Source of the DNA: Malus domestica
Lineage: Eukaryota > Streptophyta > Magnoliopsida > Rosales > Rosaceae
Assembly: GCF_042453785.1 (NCBI RefSeq)
Contig: NC_091673.1
Location: 9,073,001 to 9,137,000 of the forward strand
Reading direction: 5' to 3'
Length of the DNA stretch: 64,000 bases
The notes under the pieces are model-generated. The model made no database searches. It worked only from the letters and a program-made list of their open reading frames with translations, and was not told the DNA's origin. A program made the translations under genes and the position numbers. This document shows positions 21,319-32,776 of this stretch, piece after piece (position 1 is the first letter of the stretch; every line of letters starts with the position of its first letter).

Positions 21319-22829
21319 TACAACTACGCTTAGGAATCTGACGTAAAAAATTATTCGTCTTCAATCAGGGGAGTATTATATTTCAATAATTTTTAATTGA
21401 TTAAATTTTGATTTTATTGATTCATATACTTTTATTGATTCATTTTAATTTTTTTTGTTGAACGTAATACAAGTTTTGGAGATGGAAAGCCAAAATTGAA
21501 GATTTTTTTTTTTTTTTGCATCAAACCAGTTCATCAATATCATCACACAATCAGGTTTTTTCAAAACAACGGTTTTTATCTCGATATTTTTGCAGCCCTA
21601 ATAGCATGAACATTCACCATAATGCATGACCCAACTTTACGTTTTTCGAACTTTAGATTCTACATAAATTGTGTATGCATTATATCCATAATTGTTGAAT
21701 TATGTGAATTGATATTGCCATGAATTGCATCATATATCTACTCATGCATTGAATTATATGAATTGCATTTAACTAAAAAAATATTTTGGGTTCTTTGAAC
21801 CCAAACCCTCTAGCAGGCCGGGACCATGGAGCCCCCTTAGGCTCTAAACCTAGAACCCGACGCCATCATCGGCATCACCACTGATTTTCTACAAAAGAAT
21901 GGCCTGTAGCCAATCCCAGCCACCACAGTTGCCATTCTTGATGACTTGAAGTCGTCTCCATCAAAATCATGGCCGAGATTTTTCATAATCTCATCAGAGT
22001 TCAAAAACCCTAACTCGAACATAAGGGTTTCTTGGTTCGTCGACGTTGAGATTCCATTCTCCGTCACTTAGGAAAAGGTTCTACAATGAACCATAACCTA
22101 AGACCGTCACCAAAAGTGATGGGTTCGGTGTTCTTCTTTAGCAAGCACACCCAGCACATGGCTGTGACGTTTTTCTGGTTCAAGACCCAGCCTTTCTGGG
22201 CTTTGGTTCTTCTCGACCCAACCTAAAACCTAGACTTAGTTTTTGGGCTTGTATGCAGTAGCCTATTACAACCCTCTCCTTTCAGCCCACTTGCGACACC
22301 AGCCTAATTGGGCTTTGGTGTTCCTATGTCCGCACTGCAGTGAAACCAGTTCGCGCGGCTGATATGGTTTCCCTGCACTATACCACACTGGATCCCAGCC
22401 TTTGTGCTGTGCATCAGTGTACGCAATGCACACGATTGCCCCCTATTTGGGGCTCTGCGGTCTGAGCCTGCGCCTGCAGCCCAACTCTGTGCATTTGAGC
22501 TTATTGCCCTAGCTCGGCCCGCTTCTTATTTAGCCCAGTTTTTGGGCCTGGACCACGTCACAAATTTGATAAGCTCACTCATGGGTTTTTGGTCCTTATT
22601 TTTGGGCCCCGAGCTTAATTGTTTATTTTTTTTAGACAATATGGGTTTTATATTTTTTTCACCCGCACTTTAATTTTGGCCTGAAGTTCAAATAATTAAT
22701 TCAATTATAATCCTAGACCTGAAGTTCTATTTGCATATTTTCTTGTTACATATTTCTGTATATATATGAGTTCGTGTGTAGGTACTATGAACCTGAAGTT
22801 CATAAATTTTTCTCGACAAAATTAATTGA
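21319..22829 (+). other. Copia internal leader without recognisable gag
   Basis: About 1.5 kb between the PBS and the protease has no UBN2-type Gag motifs or zinc knuckle. It contains repeated GGGCTTTGG/GGGCTTGT-like phrases (22180-22330) and two ACCTGAAGTTC phrases (22718, 22790). Gag was probably deleted or replaced before or after insertion. The minus-strand frame at 21837-22067 is not a recognised protein. Confidence 0.5.
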
Positions 22830-24280
22830 ATGGATTTATGTTTTCAAACTTTTATGCATGTGATTGGTTCAATTAAATTTATTTTAGGTATGACTAGTGG
22901 GACAGTTAGTTGTTTGGAAGATAGTGCAACCACGCACACCGTTTTGCATGAACTCATCTATTTCACTAATTTCGTACCTAAGAATGCACCTTTGATAACC
23001 CTCTCAGATTCATCTAACCTGATCGAAGGATAAGGAAAGGTCCGTATAATGTTGTCCAATGACACTATTTTGACCATTCAAGAGGCACTTTATTCTCCAC
23101 GTTCCGGAAGAACGTTGTTGAGCATTAAAGATATACGAGACAATAATTAGACAATAATTACCACATTGAAACCTATGTAGAAAATGGAGTTGAATTTCTA
23201 TGCATAGCTTCCTACAAATATGGCCAGAAGCGTATTTTAGAGAAGATGAAGCGTATCCCAAGTGGTTTGTATACTACGACCATACGCCCTATAGAAAGCC
23301 ACTATGTCGCCGACCCTACCTATGGGATTATGCATGAAATTACACTTTGGCATAATCGTTTGGGACACCCTGGACGAACAGCGATGCGTCGTATCCTCAA
23401 ATCATCACACGGGCATCCACGAACCCGAAGTTTAGGTTCGATTCAAGGAATCGCATATCAAACCTGCTTCATAGGAAAGCTTATTATTAAGCCTTCTTAT
23501 GACAAGATTCATATGAATCCTCCTATTTTTCTACAAAGAATTTAGGGGGGACATTTGTGGACCAATTCACCCTCCACGCGGACCATTTAGATATTTTATG
23601 GTTTTTTTTTTACGCTTCCACACGTTGGTCACACGTGTGCTTATTATCCACAAGGAGTGTTGCTTTCTCCAAACTATTGGCTCAGGTTATCAAGCTCAAG
23701 GCTCACCACTCTGATTATCCGGTCAAATCTATTCGATTGGATAATGCTGGAAAATTCACATCTAAAACTTTTGAGGACTATTGCATGTTAGTTGGGGTTG
23801 AAGTTGAACATTTAGTACCCCATGTTCATATCCAGAACAGCTTGGCAAAGGCATTCATTAAGATTTTACAAATGATTACTCGATCGTTGGTCATACGTAC
23901 CAAGCTCCCGTTCATTGCTTAGGGCCATATAATATTGCACGCAGCCATATTGGTCCGTCTAAAGCCTATTACGACCCCAACTATACAGTGCCCTTCAGTT
24001 GGTTACCGTATATGAACGCGATATATCGCATCTACATATTTTTGGTTGTGCGGTCTATGTGCCGATTTTGCCGCCTTTACTTAAAAAAATGGGACCTCAG
24101 CGAATGATGAGAATCTATGTCGATATGATTCTCCTTTAATTATTCGTTACTTAGAACCTTTGACAGGTGATCTGTTTACTACTTGTTTCACAGATTATCA
24201 CTTCTATGAGACAGTCTTCCCATCGTTAAAGGGAGATAAGAACTCAACGTTCTGAAGAATGACGTAAATTATTATGGACG
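22830..24280 (+). pseudogene. Copia protease and integrase remnants
   Basis: At 22890-23030 the translation has CLEDSATTHTVL, the protease active-site region (D-S-A/G). At 23246-23545 it has LWHNRLGHPGRTAMRRI, the GAG-pre-integrase block. At 23557-23922 in another frame it has SIRLDNAGKFTS and DYC, the second Asp region of integrase. Further integrase text continues to about 24280 in shifting frames. Multiple stops (for example TAA at 23031) and at least one frameshift (near 23550) close it. Confidence 0.82.
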
Positions 24281-24450
24281 ACTCCTACTTTATCTTATTT
24301 AGATCCCCGCACCGCTTAGTCTGAGACTGAAGTGCAGCGCATATTAAATTTTCAGAGCATAACTCAAAGCATGCCAAATGCTTTCACCGATCTAGCACGA
24401 GCGACAAGATCACATATTCCAGCTGCGAATGTGCCTGCAAAGATGGATGT

Positions 24451-26109
24451 TGATAGGATTAAAAGCACACCACAAAGTAGCACACAAATGTCCTATTGAT
24501 TTTCCTTATTAAAGCTAAGATTTGTCAATTGTAGCATATGAAAATAAGGGTTTTTCCCGCAGAAGATTGTTTGATCTAACTACTTAAAATGTCACAAAAA
24601 CTGGGCTGCTGTCCATATTGACCAGCCACCGAAAAATAATTATTAGACTGACTTACACTTATCTAAAGTTTAGGAAATTTTACATGACAACACTAGACAC
24701 ACAGAGCTACACTCACACAAATTTTTGGGATTTTTAGAGTTGATTTTCTATTTAAATTAAATTGAACAAAAACAGGACAGAAACAAATTTTAAATAGTTC
24801 ATAAATTAAGAAAAACGAGTTAGGGGAATTGCTATCCACCACCAAATAATCATGCAAACATGTTATGTTTCATTCAAATTCCTTTTATTTCCGGATGAAG
24901 ATGCTCAAGTTGGCTCAATGTTAGAACTCAACCTATTACTCTTTCTTACGTAGTATTTTAAGAGAATGGCGTTTTCAACTTAACTTAGTCCCTAGCATGC
25001 AATCTAGAATGGTGCGTTCATAGATTTAACAAGTAGAAATCATTAAGAACGAAAAGAGTTTGAGTCATCACAAGGCATCGTAAGTACTGGCGTTGTCTTA
25101 CTTATCCTAGAAATTGGTTCACATGTTAATCGCAATTAACAAGTACTACTCTAGAATATATGTAGGTCCTCCTTCGACAAGGGCAGACACACACATATTC
25201 ATAGGATTAAAATCTTAGATATGCTTACTACGTATGCATCCATAGAAAACAAATAAAGAATTCATCAATGAGACAAGTAGTGAACCAATTTTCATCCATT
25301 CATAAAAGTAATTCATCGAAATGTCATAACAAAATTGCAATCATATTCGGGGCTTCAAATCAGCCCCTAACTACTAAAAATTTAGTTACACACAATCCTT
25401 AAGCTAAAACAAAAGATAGACATGAGTTTGAGAAGATATAACCAAAAGAAATCGACCGAGGCCTCCTCCTCTCTTCCTTCCTTCCCCAATGCTGCTTTTA
25501 AACCAATTCTTGCTGCATCATTTTCTTCTCTTGAACTCACCCACTAATAGCCATTTAGTGATGACAATAAGTGAGAGGAAATGTGGTAAAACAATTGTAA
25601 CACTTTAGGTAGCCTTTATGCCAATTACTCCCTCTTAATCCTCATTTTTAATTCCATTTCCTCTTATATTTGAATAGGTGTCAGCTGACTTGTTCTTGGC
25701 TGCATCAGTTTTGGCTACTAGATTTATTGGGTTTATTGCTTCAGTTACAAACTGCCCAGTCTCTTGTGAACCTTTCAGTGTTAAAACGGCCATAACTTCT
25801 TCTACGAAAATGATATTAACAATCCGCGAAATGCTCCAGAAAATAGAAATCCGTAGATTTCCAAGAATATAAGGCTCATTCTCTAATTCATTCTGAGCTG
25901 TTCGCAGCTTGCTTCCAAAGTCAGCTGATCTGCACAGGCAGTTTTGACGAATTTGTTACTAAAAATCCTACTTGTGTTATTTTTCTTTTATTTGCTTGAC
26001 AAATCCCACAAAACACAAAAAACAAAGTAAATAGCTCAAAAATATAAGGAACTAACTAAGAAAAGAGAAGTGAATTTGATGTAAAATATATATAAATATG
26101 AGCTTATCA
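24451..26109. mobile_element. LTR-like insertion (1,659 bp) nested in the copia element
   Basis: It starts TGATAGGATTAAAAGCACAC and ends AAATATGAGCTTATCA. It is flanked by a perfect 5-bp duplication GATGT (24446-24450 and 26110-26114), and the host copia reading resumes after it. The TG...CA ends and size fit a solo LTR or a small non-autonomous LTR element. Its start and end resemble those of the insertion at 60006-62097 (TGATG... and ...CCTATCA), so both may belong to one family. It has no coding remnants. Confidence 0.72.
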
Positions 26110-27757
26110 GATGTATCAAATGTATGACAGACTTCCTTCCTAGAGGCCCGGGATGCCATTTTGGCCGATCCACGTATATTAGCGGCTAGCCAATCATCTG
26201 CCCCTACACAAAATCATGGTAGACCACTTGGTTCAAATGATTCACACCCTCGGAAGAGGAAACCCACGACATAGGCACCTGAAAAGCCTACCATGAATCC
26301 GATTGTCGCCTACTTATTCTATCCAACTCATGAGTAAATTCTAGATTACGGAAGCATTCTTGAAGAGATGAATCCACCTTTTGAGAATCATGAGATTTCG
26401 GTCCATTATGCTAGTTTGGATGATATTTGGTGTAGAAATGAGATGATCATCGACGATGCATTAACATATGCAGTAGCTACTGAGATCATGTTGAGTGATG
26501 ACATTGAACCCCGTTCCATTGATGAATGTCGACGTAGAATTGATTGGTCAAACTGGAAATAAGCAATCCAAGTCGAACTCGATTTGCTTGTGAAACGTAA
26601 GGTGTTTGGACCTGTAACTCATACTCCTCCACATGTGAAGCCTGTTGGCTACAAGTGGGATTTCGTTCATAAACATAACGAGAATAATGAAATTGTGGGT
26701 TACAAAGCTCGTCTTGTTGCGCAAGGCTTCTCACAACGCCTTGGGATTGACTGTGACGAAACTTATTCATTCGTTATGGATGTGATTACCTTTTGCTACC
26801 TTATAAGTTTGGTAGTTTTCGAAAATCCGAGTATGTAGCTGATGGCCGTAGTAATTGCATATTTTTATGAGGATCTTGATACAAAAATTTATATGAAAGT
26901 TCTCAAATGACTTACATTGACTGGATCAAATATTACAAACCCCGAAACACGCTTTCAATTCGGCTGATGTGTTCACTCTACGATTTGAAACAATCCAAAA
27001 AATGTGGTATAACCGTCCAAGTGAGTATTTGACTAGTTAGGGATATGTGAACAACGAACTATGCCCTTGTGTGTTTATTAAGAAGTCACATTCTGGTTTT
27101 GCGACCGTTACAGTATATGTCAACGACATGAATCTTATTGGAACTCCTGAAGAGCTCGCGAGAACTGCCGCTCACCTGAAGTCAAAATTTGAGATGAAAG
27201 ATCTAGGAAAGACTCGATACTGTCTTGATCTTGAGATAGAGCACCGTTCAGGGGGAATCTTAGTACATCAATCGAACTTCACCCAGAAGGTGTTGCGCCG
27301 TTTTAACGAAGATAAAGAGAAACCTTCGAGTACTCCTATGGTCGTTCAATCATTAGATGCAAAACGAAATCCCTTTTCTCCGAATGAGGATGATAAAGAG
27401 ATTTTGGAGCCTGAAGTTCCTTATATAAGTGTGATAGGCGCTTTATTGTACTTAGCTCAAAGCACTAAACCCGACATCTTATTCGTTGTTAATCTTTTGG
27501 CAAGATGCAGTAATGCACTAACACGCAGACACTGGACTAGAGTTAGAGACATCTTCCATTACCTTAAGGGTACTACGGATCTGGGTTTGTTTTATCCCTA
27601 TGGATCCTTGACTGATGCCGCACCCCTTTATCTCGAGTCGATTCTCGCCTTATTGGTTATGTTGACGCATGATACTTATCTGATCTGCACAAGGCGTGCT
27701 CTCAAACAGGTTATGTCTTTATTGTTAGAGGCTCCACAATCTCTTGGGGTCAACTAA
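26110..27757 (+). pseudogene. Copia reverse transcriptase remnant with mutated active site
   Basis: The frame at 26368-26838 (with a stop at 26562) shows GYKWDFVHKHNENNEIVGY and KARLVAQGFSQRLGIDCDET, the RT N-terminal blocks. The frame at 27047-27757 shows CVFIKKSHSGF, then YVNDMNLIGTPEEL, where copia RTs have YVDDM, so the first catalytic Asp is Asn. It continues with KDLGKTRYCLDLEIEH, PYISVIGALLYLAQ and RPDI-like TKPDILF. The stretch 26840-27040 is stop-riddled. Reverse transcription would be impossible from this copy. Confidence 0.88.
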
Positions 27758-27776
27758 ATAGACCTTAGTTGCCACT

Positions 27777-28150
27777 TTGTCTAACCTTGATGAAATTCTC
27801 GCCTTACACGAAGTAACTCAGGAATGCTTTTGGCTGAGAGCAGTTGTGGGTCATATTCAAAGCTCCTGTGATCTTTACCCCGTCGTTGACATCCCAACGA
27901 CGATCTATGAAGACAACGCATCATGCATCGAACAACTCAAGAAGTGTTACATCAAATGAGACAACACCAAGCATATTGCGCCAAAGTTCTTCTTCTCACA
28001 TCAACAATAAGAGCATCAGAATATTAAAGTCATGCAAATTCGTTCACAAGACAATTTGGCCGACCTCTTCACCAAATCACTACCGAAGGCAACGTTTCAG
28101 AAGCTTGTTCAAGGAATTAGTATGCATAAACTTTCTGAGTTGTAACATTG
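27777..28150 (+). pseudogene. Copia RNase H C-terminal remnant
   Basis: The translation has EILALHEVTQECFWLRAVV and IYEDNASCIEQL, typical of copia RNase H. Past a TGA at 27957-27959 it continues in frame with DNTKHIAPKFFF and SQDNLADLFTKSLP, the conserved tail. Confidence 0.82.
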
Positions 28151-28551
28151 CTAGTTCTCATTGGAATTATGTCAAACTCAGGGGGAGTATCCTGAAGTAT
28201 ACTTACTTGATCTTAATATATTATTTTTCCCAACGATTAAGAGCATTTTTTCCACTGGGTTTTTGCTACCTAAAGAGGTTTTGACGAGGCACCCACCTTG
28301 GGTTGATCATATCCCTGATGACGTCCCTTAGACGTTTTATTTGACTTTGCATTTCTCACGCATTTTTCCTTAGACTATGGATTTTGTCCCTACTCGAGTT
28401 TTTACCATAGCCATAGGGTTTTTTGTGAGACTTACTTCCTTATGCAAGTTCCTACCTTATTTAAGAATAGCATATTCCCAAAATCAGTGTCGACAAGTTG
28501 ACTTCCTTAACCTCTACATGATGTCGAATCTACTTGAGTGTTTACACACTC

Positions 28552-28560
28552 AAGGGGGAG
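28552..28560 (+). other. Polypurine tract of the copia element
   Basis: AAGGGGGAG immediately precedes the 3' LTR, the usual plus-strand priming site for this class. Confidence 0.8.
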
Positions 28561-28811
28561 TGTTATAAACTTCTTATTTAAGTGTGATTGTGTAAATTAT
28601 AGATTAAATTTGATTCTAGTTATTCTTCCCTATTAGGACTTGTATTCCTTAGAGGAGAAGGATTTCTTCTCTCTTTTATTACTATAAATAAAGCACTGCA
28701 TATGGGGAATAACAACATGATCTACACAACCCTACAAACACATCTCTCTCTATATTCTCTCTCTGTACCACCGGCCCCCTCTCCCCTATCAGTTAAATAT
28801 AGGCCACAACA
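28561..28811 (+). repeat. 3' LTR of the copia element
   Basis: It begins TGTTATAAACTTC and ends GGCCACAACA, aligning end to end with 21049-21301. Differences are mostly C/T and G/A changes. It is followed by TTTAG, the target duplication. Confidence 0.9.
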
Positions 28812-28816
28812 TTTAG

Positions 28817-29700
28817 TATTTTGTATTAGTTCTTTTTCATAGATTTATTTGCATTTTTAAGTACGATATCTAAATTTTCAATTAAAAAAAATCATTATTA
28901 TTATGGAGAGGGAGAATAATTCAAAATTATTACAATAATTTAGAAGAGGGAGAAGTTTCAAATCCAGCATGGGTGGAATCCATTTGGATATTTGACCACA
29001 TGCAAAAACTTTAGAAAAACAAATATATGTTGAAGCCCAACACGCTAAATTTCTAAATACTTCTACAATAAAATAAAAGAAAAATATGTTGAAGAATGCA
29101 ATCCAGACTTAACAGAATAAATTATAATTTATATTGAACGTTCTACTCCTAATTGCATTGAAAACTTTTATGATAAAACCTAACATCTACTGAATTAAGC
29201 AAATAGTTAAATTAAGACTATCAATATGATTATTTGTGAACCATTGAAGGCCCACTCTGAAATCTTGATAAAACAGCCGCTTTTTATCATTAGTCATTGT
29301 GGTTTTGGTAAAAAGATAGATTTGTTTCTTTGTTCGTTTTAAAATGGTAAACGATGGACTGTTAGGTCAGAGTAGTGTAAGTGTGAGATAGAAAAAGTTA
29401 CCTTCTTTCTGGAATGGTGGTTAAAAGTCTGGAGAATCGATGTTAGGTTAAAATGGTGTACGACTTTTGTTTTTAATTGACCTACAACATCGGCTTATTT
29501 ATTACGAGGATTTTCATGAGAACGAGAGATGGATATTATAACCATTATAGTTGCAATACTGAAATGAGTGTAAAACATGGAATTCAAAAAAACAAGTTGT
29601 CTCTCGCATGTGGAAAACGTTTAGCAAAAGAAAAATGCTAGAACAACACACATTTCTCCTAGCGCTCGGCATGTAACGTAATCCACAGAGTAACCCTTAC
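28817..29700. other. Intergenic region upstream of CYSTM gene 1
   Basis: No gene or repeat family is recognised. It presumably includes the promoter of the gene starting at 29820. Confidence 0.4.
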
Positions 29701-29709
29701 TATATATAT
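29701..29709 (+). promoter_or_regulatory. Putative TATA box of CYSTM gene 1
   Basis: TATATATAT lies 111 bp upstream of the ATG, leaving room for a start site near 29735 and an 80-90 nt leader. Confidence 0.5.
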
Positions 29710-29819
29710 GATTTATCTAGATTCTAGAGCAAGAAACAGCACACAAAAGCCTCTGTCAATTTCTAGTAGCAGCATTATTTGAACTAGGCTTTGATAAGTA
29801 CTAGTGCTAAAGCAAAGCA

Positions 29820-30883
29820 ATGAGGTACCATCCTGTTCCCGGTGGCCCTCCGCCTCCGCCACCATCAGACTACCCTCCCCCTCGTCCTCCTCCTGGCCCT
29901 CCACCACCTGGCTATCAGGGTTACTTTTATCCTCCCGCGCCAACCCCGAACCAGCCGCCGCCTTCTTCACTCCAAGACAATGATGGCCCAGGTTGCTGTT
30001 CAGTTCTTAGAGACTGGTATGCGCATACTCTCCTTCTCCCTACTGACTCACTGGCTTTCAGCTTCTCCCCTTAATAGTTTGATCATATCATGTTTGGCAT
30101 GAACTGAGTAACTGTGTGTTTACTCTTTGTTCTTTTATATTTTCTAACTTTTGAGGACAAAATTAATCTTTTTTCTTGATAACGATCAGCTCCAAATTTA
30201 GAATTCTAGAATGAAAAGGCTAACTATTTTTCCAATTGAAACTAAGATTAGAACAATGTAGCTAACAAGTTTTGATTTTCCCATTGCTTACGGAAGAAAG
30301 TTGAGATTCCACTATAAAATCAATTGACAATATAGAGAGTAGCCCAACATCTTATAAGCCCATACAAGGTCCCTCCTCCCATCAATGTGAGACTCAGTCT
30401 CAACATGCTCCCTCACATGTGGCGAATTTCAAGCCTAACACGTGGACAACATAACTCGGGTGACATGAAGTACATGTGGCCGTTGGGCTTCACACGTGGG
30501 ATAACCTGCACTAATACCATGAAAAAAATTGAGGTTCCACCATGAGACCAATTACCAATTGACAATTAGATTCTACTATTTTATTTTTATTTATTTTTAT
30601 ATAAGCGATATTATACTTTAACTTAATCTAAATTGTGGGGAAAGGGACTAGAACTTTGGTGCATGAAGGCAACACGTGCTTTTCCAATGTGACTATGTTC
30701 ACGTCCGCTAATCTTTTACTTTTAAATGCCTTAATTCTGTATGTAGGTCAGCTAAAATTACTTTTTGACTTCCTTAATTTGCTCTTGTTCCACTGCTTCA
30801 CTGACCCCTGCGATATCTTGTTTACATTTTTCAGTTTGGCTGCAATTTGTTGCTGCTGGATATTGGACTCTTGCTGCCCTTAG
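29820..30883 (+). CDS. CYSTM-module protein, 81 aa, two exons
   Basis: Exon 1 (29820-30016) encodes MRYHPVPGG followed by a long Pro/Tyr-rich stretch and ends GPGCCSVLRDC across the splice. The intron (30017-30834) starts GTATGC and ends TTTTTCAG. Exon 2 (30835-30883) reads LAAICCCWILDSCCP and a TAG. The joined frame (246 nt) is open without gaps. The C-terminus has the CYSTM pattern: a Cys cluster inside a short hydrophobic segment that anchors the protein in a membrane, preceded by a Pro-rich, Gly/Tyr-containing cytosolic tail. Family members are small tail-anchored proteins implicated in stress tolerance and often dimerise (known of the family). The start is the first ATG after the putative TATA box. 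The intron carries a TRIM element. A second member of the family lies 13 kb downstream on the same strand. Confidence 0.9.
30292..30566 (-). mobile_element. TRIM (terminal-repeat retrotransposon in miniature) in the intron of CYSTM gene 1
   Basis: On the minus strand an LTR of about 120 bp (30415 to about 30292) starts TGTTGAGACTGAGTC and contains GGAGGGACCTTG and TTATAAG. A short interior (30416-30519) carries GGGCTTCACACGTGGGATAA read inversely, and a PBS TGGTATTAGTGC (30508-30519, a variant of TGGTATCAGAGC). Beyond it (30520-30566) is the end of a second LTR (TTGAGGTTCCACCATGAGACC on the + strand), truncated. It has no coding capacity. The same family occurs at 43508-43832. Confidence 0.75.
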
Positions 30884-31150
30884 GCCATTAGATACATCGA
30901 TCTCCTCTTTAGAACAGCAGTACTGTTGTTCGGTTACTTTTCTATACCCACCTAAGATGGAAAAGACAATGTTCGAACCTGGGGATAATTTTTATTGTTG
31001 GGGACTCTTGAGATGCAGCATTTGGTTGTATTATTAATCAAAAGTAAACCTCTATTGCTCTACAAGCATGCACAATAACGAGTGCAAGAAGATAATTAAA
31101 CAAGGGGAAGGCACATGGCACTATTGTCCTCCCCTTGTGCTTACTTTATT

Positions 31151-31303
31151 GGGAACTTTAACGAAAAGCATCTGGTACTGTTCACTTTAACGAAAAACCA
31201 CATTTTTACACTAAAAAGTCAATCCTGGTACTATTCACTTTACCCTTTATTTTGTCCTTATCATTCAAACTCAAAGTTTTCAAGCCCTTTTCATTAGTTT
31301 TCC
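31151..31303 (+). mobile_element. 153-bp TIR element, copy B
   Basis: It starts GGGAACTTTAACGAAAAG and ends CTTTTCATTAGTTTTCC, imperfect inverted ends. A perfect 10-bp direct repeat TTACTTTATT flanks it (31141-31150 and 31304-31313), closest to Mutator-like duplications (9-10 bp). It lies about 270 bp downstream of CYSTM gene 1. Its sibling is at 10330-10482. Confidence 0.8.
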
Positions 31304-31313
31304 TTACTTTATT

Positions 31314-31868
31314 CGATATGTTTCCTCTCTCTTTAATTCTTGCGATTCTTCTAGCCCCCCCGGGTTCTGCTAATATTGTCAGCAACTTCACCACTTAAAT
31401 TCTATATGCTATGATAAATAAAACTATCCAAATCTGGATCTTATCTTAAAACACCTCCGTTCAACTTACTTAATATATATTTTATGACGACAGTCGCTTC
31501 TGTTGCCTAGGAGAATCGTAAACAATTCCTTCCTTACCTAACGTTAGTGGAGTAGCCATGCAAACTCGATTGTTAAAAGTTAAATAATGGAAACATTATC
31601 ACGGTAAGTATATATAGACTACATAAATAGTATGTGTATATAGGTCTTAAACAAAGTTAGATATTCATGGCCATTTGCAGTAACAATCCAAGAAGTTGGG
31701 TCACCACTGCTATTGACATTTTATTTTGGGGTGGAACCTCAAATCCATCAAGCAATACCTGCTCTCCTCTCTTCATATGTTTCAAGTTTGGAGTTTGGGT
31801 GTGTATATTAACCCGTCCTAGTAAACCTAGGATTAAGTAAATACTTATTGATCAACTCCACTGTGGAG
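31314..31868. other. Intergenic stretch, nothing recognised
   Basis: AT-rich DNA between the 153-bp element and the LINE tail. I see no gene or clear repeat. Confidence 0.4.
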
Positions 31869-32776
31869 GTTTTTTTTTTTTTGGTTGAAAAACGGGGCTA
31901 AAAGCGAGCCGAAACAAACCTACTCAATAATAAATCTAGATTGGGATATCCCAAGTCGATCCTCACGAATAAAACTAACTAAACAAGGAGGAGTATCAAA
32001 ATAAAAATGACCTAAATCTAAATCAAGACTATAGGTCACTAAACTGTCCGCCACAAAATTCTTTTCTCTGTAAACATGCGGAAATTCACATTACCAAGAT
32101 CTTGAAAGGAAATCTCGACATGCAAACACAAGGGGATCTAAGGGATGATTATTGCTAGCAGCTTGCAACACCAAATGAACTGTGACTGCAGAGTTTGATT
32201 CCACCAATAATTTATCAATCCGTAATCTCCATGCCAATTGTAAGCCCAAGTAAAGAGCCCATAGCTCAACATTAAGAATCTCACGTGCCCAAATTGGCGC
32301 AAAACCCAAAAATCCATTTACCATCAGAATCTCTCAAAACACCACTGCTCCAATAGAATTATTACTTCCTTTCTTGCAACCATCAACATTAATCTTAAAC
32401 CAACCTGAAGGATGAACTTCCCAATGGAGCAAAGATTCAATCCTATGAGGTTTATCAATCTTGTGAGCATTTGCCTTCAACCATTCACAAAGATAAGTAC
32501 AAATAGAAATTGTAGGCTCATCAGTCATGGCAAAATCTTGCTAAAAAATAAATTTATTTCGCCAAATACCAAATAAACCAACAAGCAATGGAAAAAACTA
32601 ACCTCTACTCCAAACCCCCCCCCCCCCAATATGAAAGATTTATTGGTGAGATTAAAATGAAGAAAATCATGAAAATCAATGTGATATGACTGTGGTTTAT
32701 ACATTCCCAACCTTTGCCAAACTTCTCTTGCCTTAGGACAATCTTTGAAAACATGAGCCACTGATTCAACGCCACA
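31869..32776 (-). pseudogene. LINE RNase H-like domain, C-terminus and poly(A) tail
   Basis: The piece starts with the end of the LINE zinc-finger region, VESVAHVFKDCPKAREVW. After a linker there is WFKINVDGCKKG and SIGAVVF (the first RNase H strand), then NVELWALYLGLQLAW, LLVESNSAVTV and the C-terminal text to about 31960 (FVADSLVTYSLDLD). It is the RVT_3-type RNase H seen at the end of plant LINEs. Stops and shifts near 32525, 32334 and 32091 separate the parts. A poly-C/G run (about 32617-32629) has expanded within it. Confidence 0.85.

Larger units (their letters stand above)
21049..28811 (+). mobile_element. Full-length but decayed Ty1/copia retrotransposon, 7.76 kb
   Basis: Two LTRs of about 251-253 bp bound the element, flanked by a perfect 5-bp duplication TTTAG (21044-21048 and 28812-28816). 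A PBS-like sequence follows the 5' LTR, and a polypurine tract AAGGGGGAG (28552-28560) precedes the 3' LTR. Protease, integrase, RT and RNase H remnants appear in copia order on the + strand. By eye the LTRs differ at about 25-30 of 250 positions plus small indels, so the insertion is old. It is interrupted by a 1,659-bp LTR-like insertion at 24451-26109. No gag is recognisable. All frames are broken and the RT active site is mutated. Confidence 0.93.

Noticed and set aside
22404..22673. 89-codon + strand ORF in the copia leader as a gag
   Set aside because: It lacks UBN2 and zinc-knuckle motifs and reads as GGGC-rich leader text.
29713..29970. Minus-strand ORF opposite CYSTM gene 1 exon 1
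   Set aside because: It is the antisense of the Pro codon-rich exon (CCN read as NGG) and has no family match.
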